Counted from the first letter of the stretch, positions 1 to 9,430 are shown. The stretch: DNA of 64,000 nt from an uncultured Eubacterium sp. (GCA_945946665.1 CAMEWO010000001.1:124001-188000), one strand, 5' to 3'. Notes: generated by a model from the sequence alone, not told the origin. Program-made: numbers and translations.

Positions 1-346
1 CACTTTTAACAGTAGGATTACGCTGCAATCTTGATACTGTAACAAGATTCATATAATAAAAAGTAAGCTCTGTAAGCTGTGGTATCTGTGACTGTATAAA
101 TATAACCGACTTCTCCGGGTCAATCCCCACAGAAAGATAGTCCAGTGCCACCTCTATTATATTCTGACGGATTTTTTCAGGATTATCAGCATTATCTGTA
201 AGAGCCTGGGCATCTGCAATCATAATGTATATCTTTTCAAACTCACCTGAGTTCTGTAATTCAACTCTTCTTCTTAAAGAACCAACAAAATGTCCCAGAT
301 GAAGTCTTCCTGTTGGTCTGTCACCAGTTAAAATAATCTTCGACAT
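1..346 (-). CDS. trpS: Tryptophanyl-tRNA synthetase, N-terminal part (cut by window edge)
   Basis: This is the first 115 codons of a class I aminoacyl-tRNA synthetase that charges tRNA-Trp in the cytoplasm. I translated it by hand: it opens [20 protein letters not shown], where [12 protein letters not shown] is the TrpRS version of the HIGH ATP-binding motif. The residues [12 protein letters not shown] and the following helix also fit TrpRS. The start ATG (344-346) is preceded by GGAG five bases upstream. The KMSKS loop and the C-terminal half lie outside the window. TyrRS is unlikely because it lacks the GDRPTG start. Confidence 0.88.
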   Translation of the reverse strand, partial: MSKIILTGDRPTGRLHLGHFVGSLRRRVELQNSGEFEKIYIMIADAQALTDNADNPEKIRQNIIEVALDYLSVGIDPEKSVIFIQSQIPQLTELTFYYMNLVTVSRLQRNPTVKS

Positions 347-496
347 ATACTTCTCCATTCTAATCTGCATCTAAAAGCATTTTACCAAGGAAAGCCATTA
401 AAGGCTGAAACAATAAAATACTCTGTATGAAATTCTAACACATTTTATATGAAATAGCCACATTTTTATGCTATAACAATTTTTTTACAAAAAGCG

Positions 497-525
497 TTGT
501 TAAAATTATGATTTCATAGTAGAAT
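497..525 (+). promoter_or_regulatory. Promoter of pyrBI
   Basis: A sigma-A type promoter reads TTGTTA (497-502), a 17-base spacer, then TAGAAT (520-525). Transcription would start near 532 and leave a leader of about 80 bases. In that leader CCGCC (564-568) can pair with GGCGG (594-598) just before the pyrB ribosome-binding site. I see no PyrR-binding loop or U-tract attenuator here, so control by the leader is only a possibility. Confidence 0.6.
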
Positions 526-612
526 ATCGGATAGTGAAAACTTGAGTGGCAATATAGGTTTAACCGCCAGCTTACTCATAATAATGCCTGTTAGGCGGAA
601 TGGAGATTATTT

Positions 613-1527
613 ATGAAGCATTTACTAAGTCCAATGGATTTGAGTGTGGAGGAAATTGACGACCTGTTGAACCTGGCGAAAGACATTTCCAAAAATCCTG
701 CAAAATACTCTCACGTATGTGATGGTAAGAAATTAGCTACATGTTTTTATGAACCAAGTACAAGAACCCGTTTAAGTTTCGAATCAGCGATGCTGAATTT
801 AGGGGGTTCTGTTCTTGGTTTTTCTTCTGCTGACTCAAGCTCTGCCGCTAAAGGAGAAAGTGTGTCAGATACAATCAGGGTTATTTCATGCTATGCTGAT
901 ATATGTGCCATGCGTCATCCAAAGGAGGGAGCTCCAATGGTTGCTGCCAGCAAATCCACTATTCCTGTAATTAATGCCGGTGATGGAGGCCATCAGCACC
1001 CAACCCAGACTCTTACAGACCTTATGACAATTAATGAGCTTCATGGAAAGCTGAATAATTTTACTATTGGTTTATGCGGAGACCTTAAATTCGGACGTAC
1101 CGTCCACTCCCTTATAAATTCACTTATAAGGTATGACAATATCAAATTCATTCTTATTTCACCTAAGGAGCTGCGTGTGCCTGATTATATCATTGATAAA
1201 TTAAAGGAGAAAAACGCAGAATTCCAGGAGGTTGAAAAGCTTGAGGATGTTATGCCACAGCTTGATATCCTTTATATGACAAGAGTCCAGAGAGAAAGAT
1301 TCTTCAATGAGGATGATTATTTAAGGATGAAAGATTTCTACATTCTTGACAAAGCTAAGATGGCTCTCGCCAAAGAAAATATGTATGTACTCCACCCTCT
1401 TCCAAGAGTTAATGAAATCTCTGTAGATGTGGACGATGACCCAAGAGCTGCATATTTCAAGCAGGCACAATACGGTGTGTATGTGAGAATGGCTCTTATA
1501 ATGACCCTTTTAGGACTTAACAAATAA
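613..1527 (+). CDS. pyrB: Aspartate carbamoyltransferase catalytic subunit
   Basis: PyrB condenses carbamoyl phosphate with L-aspartate to carbamoyl aspartate, the committed step of pyrimidine synthesis. The 304-residue length is typical. The carbamoyl-phosphate loop STRTR is at residues 49-53, the HPKEGAP segment follows near residue 102, and HPTQTLTDL lies near residue 128. The C-terminal half carries the aspartate-binding region with the VLHPLPR segment. GGAG (601-604) lies eight bases before the ATG. pyrI follows after 20 bases, so the two subunits are co-transcribed and should form the allosteric holoenzyme. Assignment is secure. Confidence 0.96.
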   Translation: MKHLLSPMDLSVEEIDDLLNLAKDISKNPAKYSHVCDGKKLATCFYEPSTRTRLSFESAMLNLGGSVLGFSSADSSSAAKGESVSDTIRVISCYADICAMRHPKEGAPMVAASKSTIPVINAGDGGHQHPTQTLTDLMTINELHGKLNNFTIGLCGDLKFGRTVHSLINSLIRYDNIKFILISPKELRVPDYIIDKLKEKNAEFQEVEKLEDVMPQLDILYMTRVQRERFFNEDDYLRMKDFYILDKAKMALAKENMYVLHPLPRVNEISVDVDDDPRAAYFKQAQYGVYVRMALIMTLLGLNK

Positions 1528-1547
1528 ATTAGAAAGGACATGGGATT

Positions 1548-1973
1548 ATGTTAAATGTAGGACAGCTTAACAATGGATTTGTTCTTGACCATATTGAAGC
1601 AGGAAAATCCATGATGATATACAACAATCTTGGTCTGGACAAGCTTGACTGTCAGGTTGCTATTATAAAAAATGCCAGAAGCAACAAGATGGGTAAGAAG
1701 GACATTATAAAAATTGAAGCCGGACTTGATACTGTTGACCTGGATGTACTTGGTTTTATTGACCACAATATCACTGTAAATATAATTAAAGACGGAGAAA
1801 TTGTTGAGAAAAAACGCCTGACTCTTCCTCCATCCATAACCAATGTGATAAAGTGCAAGAATCCAAGATGTATTACTTCCATTGAGCAGGAGCTTGACCA
1901 CGTATTTATCCTGACAGACAAGGATAAGCAGATTTACCGCTGTAAATACTGTGAAGAGAAGTACAACCGCTGA
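1548..1973 (+). CDS. pyrI: Aspartate carbamoyltransferase regulatory subunit
   Basis: PyrI binds nucleotide effectors and holds catalytic trimers together in the ATCase holoenzyme. The 141-residue protein has an N-terminal allosteric domain (LDHIEAGKS near residue 13) and a C-terminal zinc domain with four cysteines C103-x4-C108 and C132-x2-C135, exactly the PyrI pattern. It follows pyrB with a short gap and is followed by a strong terminator. A separate pyrI implies feedback-regulated ATCase, unlike the unregulated PyrB of many Bacilli, where PyrR attenuation does the job. Confidence 0.95.
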   Translation: MLNVGQLNNGFVLDHIEAGKSMMIYNNLGLDKLDCQVAIIKNARSNKMGKKDIIKIEAGLDTVDLDVLGFIDHNITVNIIKDGEIVEKKRLTLPPSITNVIKCKNPRCITSIEQELDHVFILTDKDKQIYRCKYCEEKYNR

Positions 1974-1984
1974 TATAACAATTA

Positions 1985-2043
1985 CAGCCATGATTATCTG
2001 TTACGGCATTAACTGCCCAAACAGTAATCATGGCTGATTTTTC
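1985..2043 (+). terminator. Terminator of pyrBI
   Basis: CAGCCATGATTA (1985-1996) pairs perfectly with TAATCATGGCTG (2025-2036), with a further CTGTT/AACAG pairing inside, followed by ATTTTTC. It lies 12 bases after the pyrI stop. The convergent gene ends at 2078, so the stem may also act on the other strand, though that side lacks a good U-tract. Confidence 0.8.
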
Positions 2044-2077
2044 ATAATCTTAATTATAGGGCTGGTGTGTTGACACT

Positions 2078-3904
2078 TTACTGGGTAACAGACTGTTTTG
2101 CCCCATCCTCAACAACACCAAAACAGTTTACCTCTCCACATGTATAGGTAAGAGGAATCTTATAGAAATCCTCATATACTTCTTTCCACCAGAGATAATT
2201 CTTCTCAAGCATCTCGTCAGCATTCTCCACAACCGGCTTGTTCTTATCCGGATATATAGGTTTTCCAACATGAATGGTATATGCCTGGATAAAGAACTCA
2301 TCATCTTCCTTAACATCAGTATCTTCCATTGTAATAAATACAGGAAGAACCGGTACATTACTCTTGGCAGCAAACTTGAATGCGCCCTTCTTTAATGGCT
2401 TTGGCTTTCTATAATTCCACCACATGCTCTGTTCTGGATAAACAAGGATGAAATCCCCAGATGAAAGAATATTATCCACTGCCGTAAGAAGCTTTCTCAT
2501 TGTATCCTTATTGCTGCTTAAAGGAAGTGTATTACAGTTTCTCATAAGGAAACCATAGAATCCAGGAAAACTTGTATAGTTAGCCTCCTTAATAATCCTG
2601 TACATCTTCTTTCCCTTTGCCCTCATAAGTGACTGGTCAAAGGTTAAATCCATTGCAAAGGAATCATAGGCATTGAAATGGTTACAGGTAATAATTGCTC
2701 CTGTTTCAAGATTTCTGAAATTCTCAATACCAACAATATCCTTAATGACAAGACTTTTCTCTTTCAGAAGATAATTAACAAACCATCTGGCAATCTTGAA
2801 TGCAAAACGTGTTCTTAAACGCTTTCTCCATGGATTCTTCTCATAATCAATATCATTAGGAAGCAATTGTTTTCCTGGTGGGTCATCCTCCACATCCTCA
2901 TCAAAGCGTCCTTCTTTCTCCAGAGTTGCAATCTTTTCCACTATTGCGTGTCTGCCTGTGTTTGTTATCTGCATATTCTCCATAAGCTTTCTGTAATTAT
3001 CCTGCCTTTCAATCTCCTGCACTGCCAGATTATACAGATGTTTAGAATGTTCCTCATCCAACTCCTTTTCTTCATCAGAAAAGTTTTCATACACTTCCTT
3101 AATCTCATCATATACAGGTGTCTTTCTGGCATACTTCCAGAAATAATCTCCAAGCCTGCAGTCATCATAATGCCAAGGCTTTGCTGCCAGATGATAATGG
3201 ATAATATGAATATCCTCCGGATTCATCTCCTGGCTGGTCATTATTCCAAAATTCCACGCATAATCCATGTAATATACTTTATCCTTGCATATAACATTAA
3301 GATAGTCCTGATCCTGGGCAACTACAAATATATAAGTTTTAGCAAGTTCAATAAAGCTCTCAATGACTTTATGCTCCCTGAACTGCTTTAGATTAATTAC
3401 AATAACTCCTGCGTTAAAATATCTTGTCCTGTCAATATCAAGAACCTGTTCAGCATACTCACCATACAGTTCCACTGAATTAACAAGACCGTCATATGCA
3501 GCACCCAGAAAATTATTGCCAATATCAGTGTTATATAATTTGGCAATATCATCCTGCACAATAGTATCGCTGTCAATATATACCGCTTTGTCATACTGTG
3601 GATATGAATCTGGAATTAAAAGTCTGTAATATGTCATGCATGAATAGTAATCCCTTACAGGAAGATTCTCAACAAACTCCGCAGCCTTGCTGCTGATATC
3701 ATCAATACTGATTGATACATTATCCTTTTCCATAGATTTAAGGATATCCACATATTTATCTTCAAGTCCTGCACACAGTATGTATATATTATACTGGTTC
3801 TCATCAGAAGAATTGTCTATCAAAGACTGGATTGATACAATTCCATATTTGATATAATCGTTATCACAAGCATAAAATACAGGTATTATATTCCTATTTT
3901 CCAT
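2078..3904 (-). CDS. Bifunctional GT8 glycosyltransferase-PlsC-type acyltransferase fusion
   Basis: The 608-residue protein joins two enzymes. Residues 1-270 are a family 8 glycosyltransferase, with the metal-binding DSD at 111-113, the NAGV segment near 164 and IIHYH near 234. Residues 270-360 are a charged helical linker. Residues 370-590 are a PlsC-like acyltransferase, with the NHx4D catalytic motif at N408, H409 and D414 and a YPEQS segment replacing the usual EGT motif. No signal peptide or clear membrane span is visible, so it is probably peripheral to the inner leaflet. The start overlaps the upstream GT8 gene by 11 bases. It probably glycosylates and acylates a lipid or envelope glycan precursor, but the substrate is not inferable from sequence. 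Confidence 0.85.
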   Translation of the reverse strand: MENRNIIPVFYACDNDYIKYGIVSIQSLIDNSSDENQYNIYILCAGLEDKYVDILKSMEKDNVSISIDDISSKAAEFVENLPVRDYYSCMTYYRLLIPDSYPQYDKAVYIDSDTIVQDDIAKLYNTDIGNNFLGAAYDGLVNSVELYGEYAEQVLDIDRTRYFNAGVIVINLKQFREHKVIESFIELAKTYIFVVAQDQDYLNVICKDKVYYMDYAWNFGIMTSQEMNPEDIHIIHYHLAAKPWHYDDCRLGDYFWKYARKTPVYDEIKEVYENFSDEEKELDEEHSKHLYNLAVQEIERQDNYRKLMENMQITNTGRHAIVEKIATLEKEGRFDEDVEDDPPGKQLLPNDIDYEKNPWRKRLRTRFAFKIARWFVNYLLKEKSLVIKDIVGIENFRNLETGAIITCNHFNAYDSFAMDLTFDQSLMRAKGKKMYRIIKEANYTSFPGFYGFLMRNCNTLPLSSNKDTMRKLLTAVDNILSSGDFILVYPEQSMWWNYRKPKPLKKGAFKFAAKSNVPVLPVFITMEDTDVKEDDEFFIQAYTIHVGKPIYPDKNKPVVENADEMLEKNYLWWKEVYEDFYKIPLTYTCGEVNCFGVVEDGAKQSVTQ

Positions 3905-4730
3905 TTTCTTTCACATCTCCCTGGATAATTTTATAATACTCATCATATATATCATCGAACTGGTGATATTTAAACTTTGAATGAACCTTGTCCACCTGCC
4001 ACTGTTTCAGGTTCTCAGTGTGGGGATAAGGAAAATAAAACAGCCTTTTAGAAAAATGTCTCACAACAGTATGGTCATGAAGGAACTTCTGGTCATTGAA
4101 TCTCTGCGGCAGCATCAGCTTGTTAGTTGTATTCCAGTATATAGCCGACTGGTCAGCAAAGAGAAGTTTTTTCCGTTTGAGAAGATTTCGCGCCTTAACA
4201 AATAGTCCTGTCTGCCTGATCATCTTCATATTAAGAAGCAGCACCCCTGCATTAATGTAATTAGGATTCAGAATGTATTTTCCATAATGATCTCTTGCTG
4301 CAGCGTACTCATACTGGGAAATATCATGATTATACAGTAAAGTTATATCACGATTAAACATTATATCAGCATCCAGATACAGTATCTTATCAGGTATCTG
4401 TGGCAAATCATCAGCTAAGAGCCTTAAAAGTGTATAAGGTGAACAGTAAGCCGTCTCATTCGGACAGCTCGCAAAACAAGCGTTATATTCCTCTATAACA
4501 TCTATCCTTGTTACTCTGTTGCCTGGATTGAAATTTGCTGCAACAGTGTTAAGAACCTGTGCCTGCTCCTCTGTTAAAGCTCTGTACTGGGGCTTGATAT
4601 GAGATACATCCATTGTCAGGATATATATGGAAAAAGACTCCCTTGTGGAAGTTCTCATGAATATTGACAGCATACATGTAAGAATACCATCGAATACCTT
4701 ATCATTCCCCGCAAACAATATGTTAATCAT
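3894..4730 (-). CDS. Glycosyltransferase family 8 protein
   Basis: The protein of 278 residues carries the family 8 fold: an N-terminal nucleotide-sugar region beginning INILFAGND, the metal-binding DAD motif (YLDADIMF near residue 121) and the INAGVLLLNM strand that lines the acceptor site. Family members transfer hexoses from UDP-sugars to glycans or lipids with retention of configuration. It overlaps the acyltransferase upstream by ATGA and the fusion gene downstream by 11 bases, so the three are translationally coupled. The C-terminus is lysine-rich, which would suit membrane-surface contact. The sugar and acceptor are unknown. Confidence 0.85.
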   Translation of the reverse strand: MINILFAGNDKVFDGILTCMLSIFMRTSTRESFSIYILTMDVSHIKPQYRALTEEQAQVLNTVAANFNPGNRVTRIDVIEEYNACFASCPNETAYCSPYTLLRLLADDLPQIPDKILYLDADIMFNRDITLLYNHDISQYEYAAARDHYGKYILNPNYINAGVLLLNMKMIRQTGLFVKARNLLKRKKLLFADQSAIYWNTTNKLMLPQRFNDQKFLHDHTVVRHFSKRLFYFPYPHTENLKQWQVDKVHSKFKYHQFDDIYDEYYKIIQGDVKENGK

Positions 4731-5497
4731 GTATCCTCTCTCCTGACATATTTTACCATCTCAACTTCGTTCTCGGCACTTCTAAGTACCATTGCATTGT
4801 AAACCTGTTCTCTCAACCATTCCTTCTGCTTACTTGCAGGAAGGGAAGGGTCTGATATAAATGGACCGTCAATGAAAGTTACCATCTTAGGTCCTGGTCC
4901 AAATTTTCTCTTTTTATAACAGTTTGTAAAACAAAAAACAGGTGAATTAAGCTGCACAGCATATCTGAAAGACATATCCTTAAATGGTCTTATCTTAGTA
5001 TAATAAGGCCAGATATGAGCTTCCGGATATATTGTAATTGGACTTCCAGCCCTCCACCTAGTATTAATTTCATTGATAAAATTCCTTGTTGAATCAAGAT
5101 CTCCTGGAAGTGGCAATGCTCCCAGGCTTGGCGTAATCTTACCAAGAACCGGCATACTCACATTATTAGGATGAACCACCACATATGTCCCTTTAGGAAA
5201 AGTAATCATACTCGGCACAAATGGGTCTCCAAAATTATTGGTGTGGTTTCCATACAGAAAAAATCTTTTGTATCCTTTAAGCTTCTCTCTTCCGTATATC
5301 ACATGTCCGTATCTTAACTTTAACCCAATCCATCCCAGAGGTATGGCAATAATACGATAGAAAAATACTCTCCCCAGCTTTCTTAAAAAACCTCCGTGGT
5401 AGTCATAATTCCTATCAATCTTAATTGCTTTAATAGAATCTGCAGCAAATTCATCATTCAGTTCATCTGAGTAATATATAACCTTCTGATTCTTCAT
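4727..5497 (-). CDS. PlsC-like lysophospholipid/glycerol-3-phosphate acyltransferase family protein
   Basis: The 256-residue protein resembles 1-acyl-glycerol-3-phosphate acyltransferases. A hydrophobic segment (residues 45-62) precedes the catalytic block NHTNNFGD at 84-91. In that block five residues separate H85 and D91, not the usual four. ITIYPEAHIWPYY is the motif III equivalent and PVFCFTNC lies further on. It starts the three-gene envelope cluster and overlaps the next gene by ATGA. GAGG lies four bases before the ATG. The RNase P RNA ends only 16 bases upstream on the same strand. The family is clear; the acyl acceptor is not. Confidence 0.8.
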   Translation of the reverse strand: MKNQKVIYYSDELNDEFAADSIKAIKIDRNYDYHGGFLRKLGRVFFYRIIAIPLGWIGLKLRYGHVIYGREKLKGYKRFFLYGNHTNNFGDPFVPSMITFPKGTYVVVHPNNVSMPVLGKITPSLGALPLPGDLDSTRNFINEINTRWRAGSPITIYPEAHIWPYYTKIRPFKDMSFRYAVQLNSPVFCFTNCYKKRKFGPGPKMVTFIDGPFISDPSLPASKQKEWLREQVYNAMVLRSAENEVEMVKYVRREDT

Positions 5498-5513
5498 AAA
5501 ACCTCATAAAAAC

Positions 5514-5869
5514 GAGCGACGCTGTAAGCCGGGTTATGTCCGCACTCTGTGCGTGATGATCATCTATCTAGCCCTGCTGTCACCAGCAGGTTCAAGCGAC
5601 CTACCTAAAGGCACGACGGGCAGCCGTATAGCCTTTATCTTGGTCTTGCTCCGGATGGGGTTTACAGAGCTGCCTTTGTTACCAAAGACACGGTAGTCTC
5701 TTACACTGCCTTTCCACCATCACCAGAAAAATTTCTGGCAGTTTATTTCTGTTGCACTTTCCTTGGAGTCGCCTCCACCAGACGTTATCTGGCACCCTGC
5801 CCTATGGAGCCCGGACTTTCCTCACCTGCTGCCTTTCAGCAATTGCAGCCGCGATCATCCGCATCACTC
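5514..5869 (-). ncRNA. rnpB: RNase P RNA (M1 RNA)
   Basis: The minus strand carries the universally conserved GAGGAAAGTCCGGGCTCC element near the 5' end (about 5811-5828) and the matching ACAT/AACCCGGCTTA element near the 3' end (about 5524-5540), with AGATAGATGAT just before it. The ends are set by helix P1: GAGTGATGC (5861-5869) pairs with GCGTCGCTC (5514-5522) over nine bases with wobbles. About 356 bases is normal for this catalytic RNA, which trims tRNA 5' leaders. A TATAAT -10 element lies at 5887-5892. The two small open frames inside this stretch on the plus strand are not genes. Confidence 0.95.
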
Positions 5870-5896
5870 AACATTATTCAATTTACATTATATTTT

Positions 5897-6928
5897 TTAT
5901 TTTATAAACATGGCATCACCAAAGGAGAAGAACCTGTATCTGTTTTCCACAGCCTCCCTGTAAGCTGCCATAACATTATCTTTTCCAGCCAGAGCTGAAA
6001 CAAGCATAATAAGTGTTGATTCCGGCAAATGAAAGTTAGTAATAAGACAGTCAATTGCCTTAAATTCATATCCCGGATAAATAAATATATCAGTCCATCC
6101 CCTGCATGGCTTGATACAACCATGCGTATCTGCAACTGACTCAAGAGTTCTTGTACTTGTGGTACCCACAGCGATTATTCTGCCACCTGACTGTTTCACA
6201 CTATTGATAGTATCTGCAGCTTCTTCTGATATCTCATAGTATTCTGAATGCATATGGTGGTCAAGAATATTCTCCACCTTGACAGGACGGAATGTTCCAA
6301 GACCTACATGAAGTGTTACCCTTGCAATCTTCACACCCTTAGCCTCAATTTCAGCAAGAAGCTCATTGGTAAAATGAAGACCAGCTGTAGGAGCCGCTGC
6401 AGAGCCCTCATGCTTTGCATATACAGTCTGGTATCTGTTCTTATCTTCAAGCTTATGTGTTATATATGGAGGCAGTGGCATCTGTCCCAGTTCATCAAGT
6501 ATTTCCTCAAATATTCCATCAAAGGAAAACTGAATCAGCCTGTCGCCTTCCTCAACAATATCAATAACCTCTCCCACAAGCTTACCGTTACCAAAGCTTA
6601 TCCTGGTACCGGGTTTAGCTTTCTTTCCTGGTTTAACAAGGACTTCCCAGGTATTAACCATATCTTCCTTTCTCTTTAAGAGAAGAACCTCTATGGCCGC
6701 ACCGGTTCCCTCCTTCTCACCTATAAGTCTTGCAGGAATAACCTTAGTATCATTAATAACAAGACAGTCACCGGGATTAAGATATTCAATAATATCCTTA
6801 AATATCCTGTGTTCTGTCCTGCCTGTCTTTTTATCAAGAACCATAAGTCTTGAACTTGAACGATCTGCCAGTGGGTCCTGGGCAATCAGTTCCTCTGGCA
6901 AATCGTAATAAAAATCATGTAAATTCAT
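5897..6928 (-). CDS. queA: S-adenosylmethionine:tRNA ribosyltransferase-isomerase
   Basis: QueA moves the ribosyl part of SAM onto 7-aminomethyl-7-deazaguanine in tRNA, giving epoxyqueuosine. The 343 residues match the family over their length: the [14 protein letters not shown] start, SRLMVLD, the [15 protein letters not shown] core, [10 protein letters not shown] near residue 180, [10 protein letters not shown] near 208 and the NFHLPEST C-terminal segment near 300. It lies 20 bases after pheT on the same strand and probably belongs to the same transcript. No other queuosine genes are in the window. Confidence 0.95.
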   Translation of the reverse strand: MNLHDFYYDLPEELIAQDPLADRSSSRLMVLDKKTGRTEHRIFKDIIEYLNPGDCLVINDTKVIPARLIGEKEGTGAAIEVLLLKRKEDMVNTWEVLVKPGKKAKPGTRISFGNGKLVGEVIDIVEEGDRLIQFSFDGIFEEILDELGQMPLPPYITHKLEDKNRYQTVYAKHEGSAAAPTAGLHFTNELLAEIEAKGVKIARVTLHVGLGTFRPVKVENILDHHMHSEYYEISEEAADTINSVKQSGGRIIAVGTTSTRTLESVADTHGCIKPCRGWTDIFIYPGYEFKAIDCLITNFHLPESTLIMLVSALAGKDNVMAAYREAVENRYRFFSFGDAMFIK

Positions 6929-6948
6929 TATAACCTTCTACTTTTCAA

Positions 6949-9375
6949 TTAACTTCTAAGTTCAACTCCAATATCAGAAAGATCCTTAAGGATTTTATCC
7001 ATAACAGGAGTAATATCCTTATCCTCTAAAGTTCTGTCCTTAGCTCTGAAAGATATTGTATATGCAACTGACTTGAAGCCCTCCTGAATCTGTGAGCCCT
7101 CATATATATCAAAGAGACTGAAATTCTCCACAAGCTTTCCGCCACGCTTCTCAATAATATCCTCAATAGCTCCCACAAGAATATTCTTAGGAACAAGCAT
7201 ACTGATATCTCTGCTGACAGCTGGGAACTTTGCAATTCCAGTAAACTTCCTGTCAAAGCTTGCAAGTCCTGTAACTGCAGGAATATCAATTACAGCAATA
7301 TATGCCTTCTCTCCAATACCATAATTATCAGCAACATCAGGATGAACCTCGCCAAGATATCCAATTGCTGTTCCATTATATTCAACAGCTGCCTGACGGC
7401 CTGGATGAAGGAATGGAATTCCTGCCTCTGGATTATATGCTGGCTTAACACGCATACCAACACGGTCAAGGAACTCCTCAACCACACCCTTCATTGTGAA
7501 GAAATCTCCCTCACCGAAGAATCCCAGTGTAAACATAACCTTCTCTTCAGGAAGCTTTTCAGTATCTTCATCTGGCAGATAAACCTTAGCCATCTCATAG
7601 AGCTTAACATTCTTATTACGTCTGTTATAGTTAGTTGCCAGAGATGTAAGCATTCCGTTAAGAGGCAGTGTCCTCATTACAGAGAAGTCCTCACCAAGAG
7701 GATTAGATATTACAACTGTCTTTCTATATGGTGAATCCGGCTCTAACTTTAACTTATCAAATACCTTTGGACTTTCAAAAGAATATGTCATTGCCTCTGA
7801 GAAGCCACAGAACTGTGCTATCTCTCCGGCTACATCCTGGATTCTCTGCTCAAATGAAACCTTACCCATAGTAGTCTCACCCTTAGGAAGAGTTGTCGGA
7901 ATATTATCATATCCAAAGAATCTTGCCACTTCCTCTGCCATATCAGCATCTCTGTTAAGATCCTGTCTAAAGGTTGGAATTATAAGTTCGTTGGTATCCT
8001 TATCATATTCAACTTCCAGACGTTCAAAATACTGAAGCATCTCCTCTTTTGAAACATTAGTTCCAAGAAGGGCATTATATTTTTCAGGCTCAAATGAGAT
8101 TCTTTTTCTGGTAACTGGATTAGGATATACATCCACAATTCCACCTACAACCTCACCTGCACCAAGTTCTTCAATAAGCTGGCATGCTCTGTTCATTGCT
8201 GCCAGTGCATTCTCAGGGTCAAGACCTTTCTCAAACTTTCCGGAAGCATCTGTTCTTATTCCTAGCCTCTTAGTACTCTTTCTTATGTTAGTTCCATCAA
8301 ATGTTGCAGCTTCAAACAGCATTGTCTTAACATCATCTGTAATCATTGAATTCTCGCCACCCATAATTCCGGCAAGACCTACAGCCTTTTCTCCATCACA
8401 GATAACAAGAGTCTGTGAATCAAGCTTTCTTTCCTGTCCATCCAGGGTAACGAATTCTTCTCCGTCCTTTGCTGTTCTTACCACTATCTTAGAACCTGCT
8501 ATTGTATCAAGATCATAGGCATGCATAGGCTGTCCATACTCTTCCATAACATAATTAGTAATATCAACTATGTTATTGATTGGTCTGATGCCTGCTGTCA
8601 TAAGTCTTTGCTGCATCCACTTTGGAGATGGTGCAAGCTTGATATTCTTAACAACTCTGGCTGTATATCTTGTGCAGAGATCCTTTGCCTCCACCTCAAC
8701 TTTAATATAGTCGTTAACATTCTCTGAATTACCAGTCTCTGTAACAACTGGCGGATTAAATGGTTTTCTGAATGTGGCAGCTGCCTCTCTTGCAATACCC
8801 AATACACTGTAACAGTCTACACGGTTATTAGTAATCTCATACTCAAATACTGTATCATCTAGTCCTAAGTACTCTACTGCACTGGAACCAACCACAGCGT
8901 CATCACCTAAAATGTATATTCCGTTCTCAGGGGCATCAGGGAAGAACTCTCTTGAGGCGCCAAGCTCTTCAATTGAGCACATCATACCACATGATTCTAC
9001 CCCTCTTAATTTACCCTTTTTAATTTTAATTCCATCTTCTGGTAATGGACCGCCATCGTGTCCTCCGGCTACCCTTCCTCCATTAAGAACTACAGGAACT
9101 TTCTGTCCCTGGGAACCAACTGGAATATTAGGAGCACCTGTTACAATCTGAACAGTCTCATTTCCTACATTGACCTGGCATACTACCAGCTTATCAGCAT
9201 CCGGATGCTTATCAACTGAAAGAATCTGACCAACTACAATCTTCTCAAGATTCTTATCATATGCTGTAAAGCACTCAACCTTTGTTCCTGAAAGTGTCAT
9301 GGCATCTCTGAATTCCTGGTCAGTTACATCAAGTCCTGGAACTAATGCCTCTATCCAATTTAACGATGTATTCAT
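6949..9375 (-). CDS. pheT: Phenylalanyl-tRNA synthetase beta subunit
   Basis: PheT is the 808-residue beta chain of the alpha2-beta2 enzyme that charges tRNA-Phe. Visible domains are the N-terminal tRNA-binding OB fold (about 40-155, with HPDADKLVVCQVNVG), B3/B4 editing domain (about 210-400), B5 (about 405-475), the catalytic-like core and the C-terminal FDX-ACB domain (about 715-808, starting KFPAVSRDISMLV). It follows pheS after 55 bases. GGAG lies five bases before the ATG, and upstream of it a small hairpin GCGC-CTTT-GCGC (9391-9402, plus-strand reading) sits next to the ribosome-binding site. Confidence 0.96.
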   Translation of the reverse strand: MNTSLNWIEALVPGLDVTDQEFRDAMTLSGTKVECFTAYDKNLEKIVVGQILSVDKHPDADKLVVCQVNVGNETVQIVTGAPNIPVGSQGQKVPVVLNGGRVAGGHDGGPLPEDGIKIKKGKLRGVESCGMMCSIEELGASREFFPDAPENGIYILGDDAVVGSSAVEYLGLDDTVFEYEITNNRVDCYSVLGIAREAAATFRKPFNPPVVTETGNSENVNDYIKVEVEAKDLCTRYTARVVKNIKLAPSPKWMQQRLMTAGIRPINNIVDITNYVMEEYGQPMHAYDLDTIAGSKIVVRTAKDGEEFVTLDGQERKLDSQTLVICDGEKAVGLAGIMGGENSMITDDVKTMLFEAATFDGTNIRKSTKRLGIRTDASGKFEKGLDPENALAAMNRACQLIEELGAGEVVGGIVDVYPNPVTRKRISFEPEKYNALLGTNVSKEEMLQYFERLEVEYDKDTNELIIPTFRQDLNRDADMAEEVARFFGYDNIPTTLPKGETTMGKVSFEQRIQDVAGEIAQFCGFSEAMTYSFESPKVFDKLKLEPDSPYRKTVVISNPLGEDFSVMRTLPLNGMLTSLATNYNRRNKNVKLYEMAKVYLPDEDTEKLPEEKVMFTLGFFGEGDFFTMKGVVEEFLDRVGMRVKPAYNPEAGIPFLHPGRQAAVEYNGTAIGYLGEVHPDVADNYGIGEKAYIAVIDIPAVTGLASFDRKFTGIAKFPAVSRDISMLVPKNILVGAIEDIIEKRGGKLVENFSLFDIYEGSQIQEGFKSVAYTISFRAKDRTLEDKDITPVMDKILKDLSDIGVELRS

Positions 9376-9430
9376 AATAACTCCATTTCCGCGCCTTTGC
9401 GCTTAAATTCACTATCCAAGTATTAATCAA

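Noticed and set aside
1551-1991. A 146-codon minus-strand frame opposite pyrI.
   Set aside because: It is a shadow of pyrI, which has the cysteine zinc motif and a ribosome-binding site; the minus frame has no recognisable domain.
5763-5998. Two plus-strand frames of 64-66 codons.
   Set aside because: They lie inside the RNase P RNA gene and the end of queA on the other strand.
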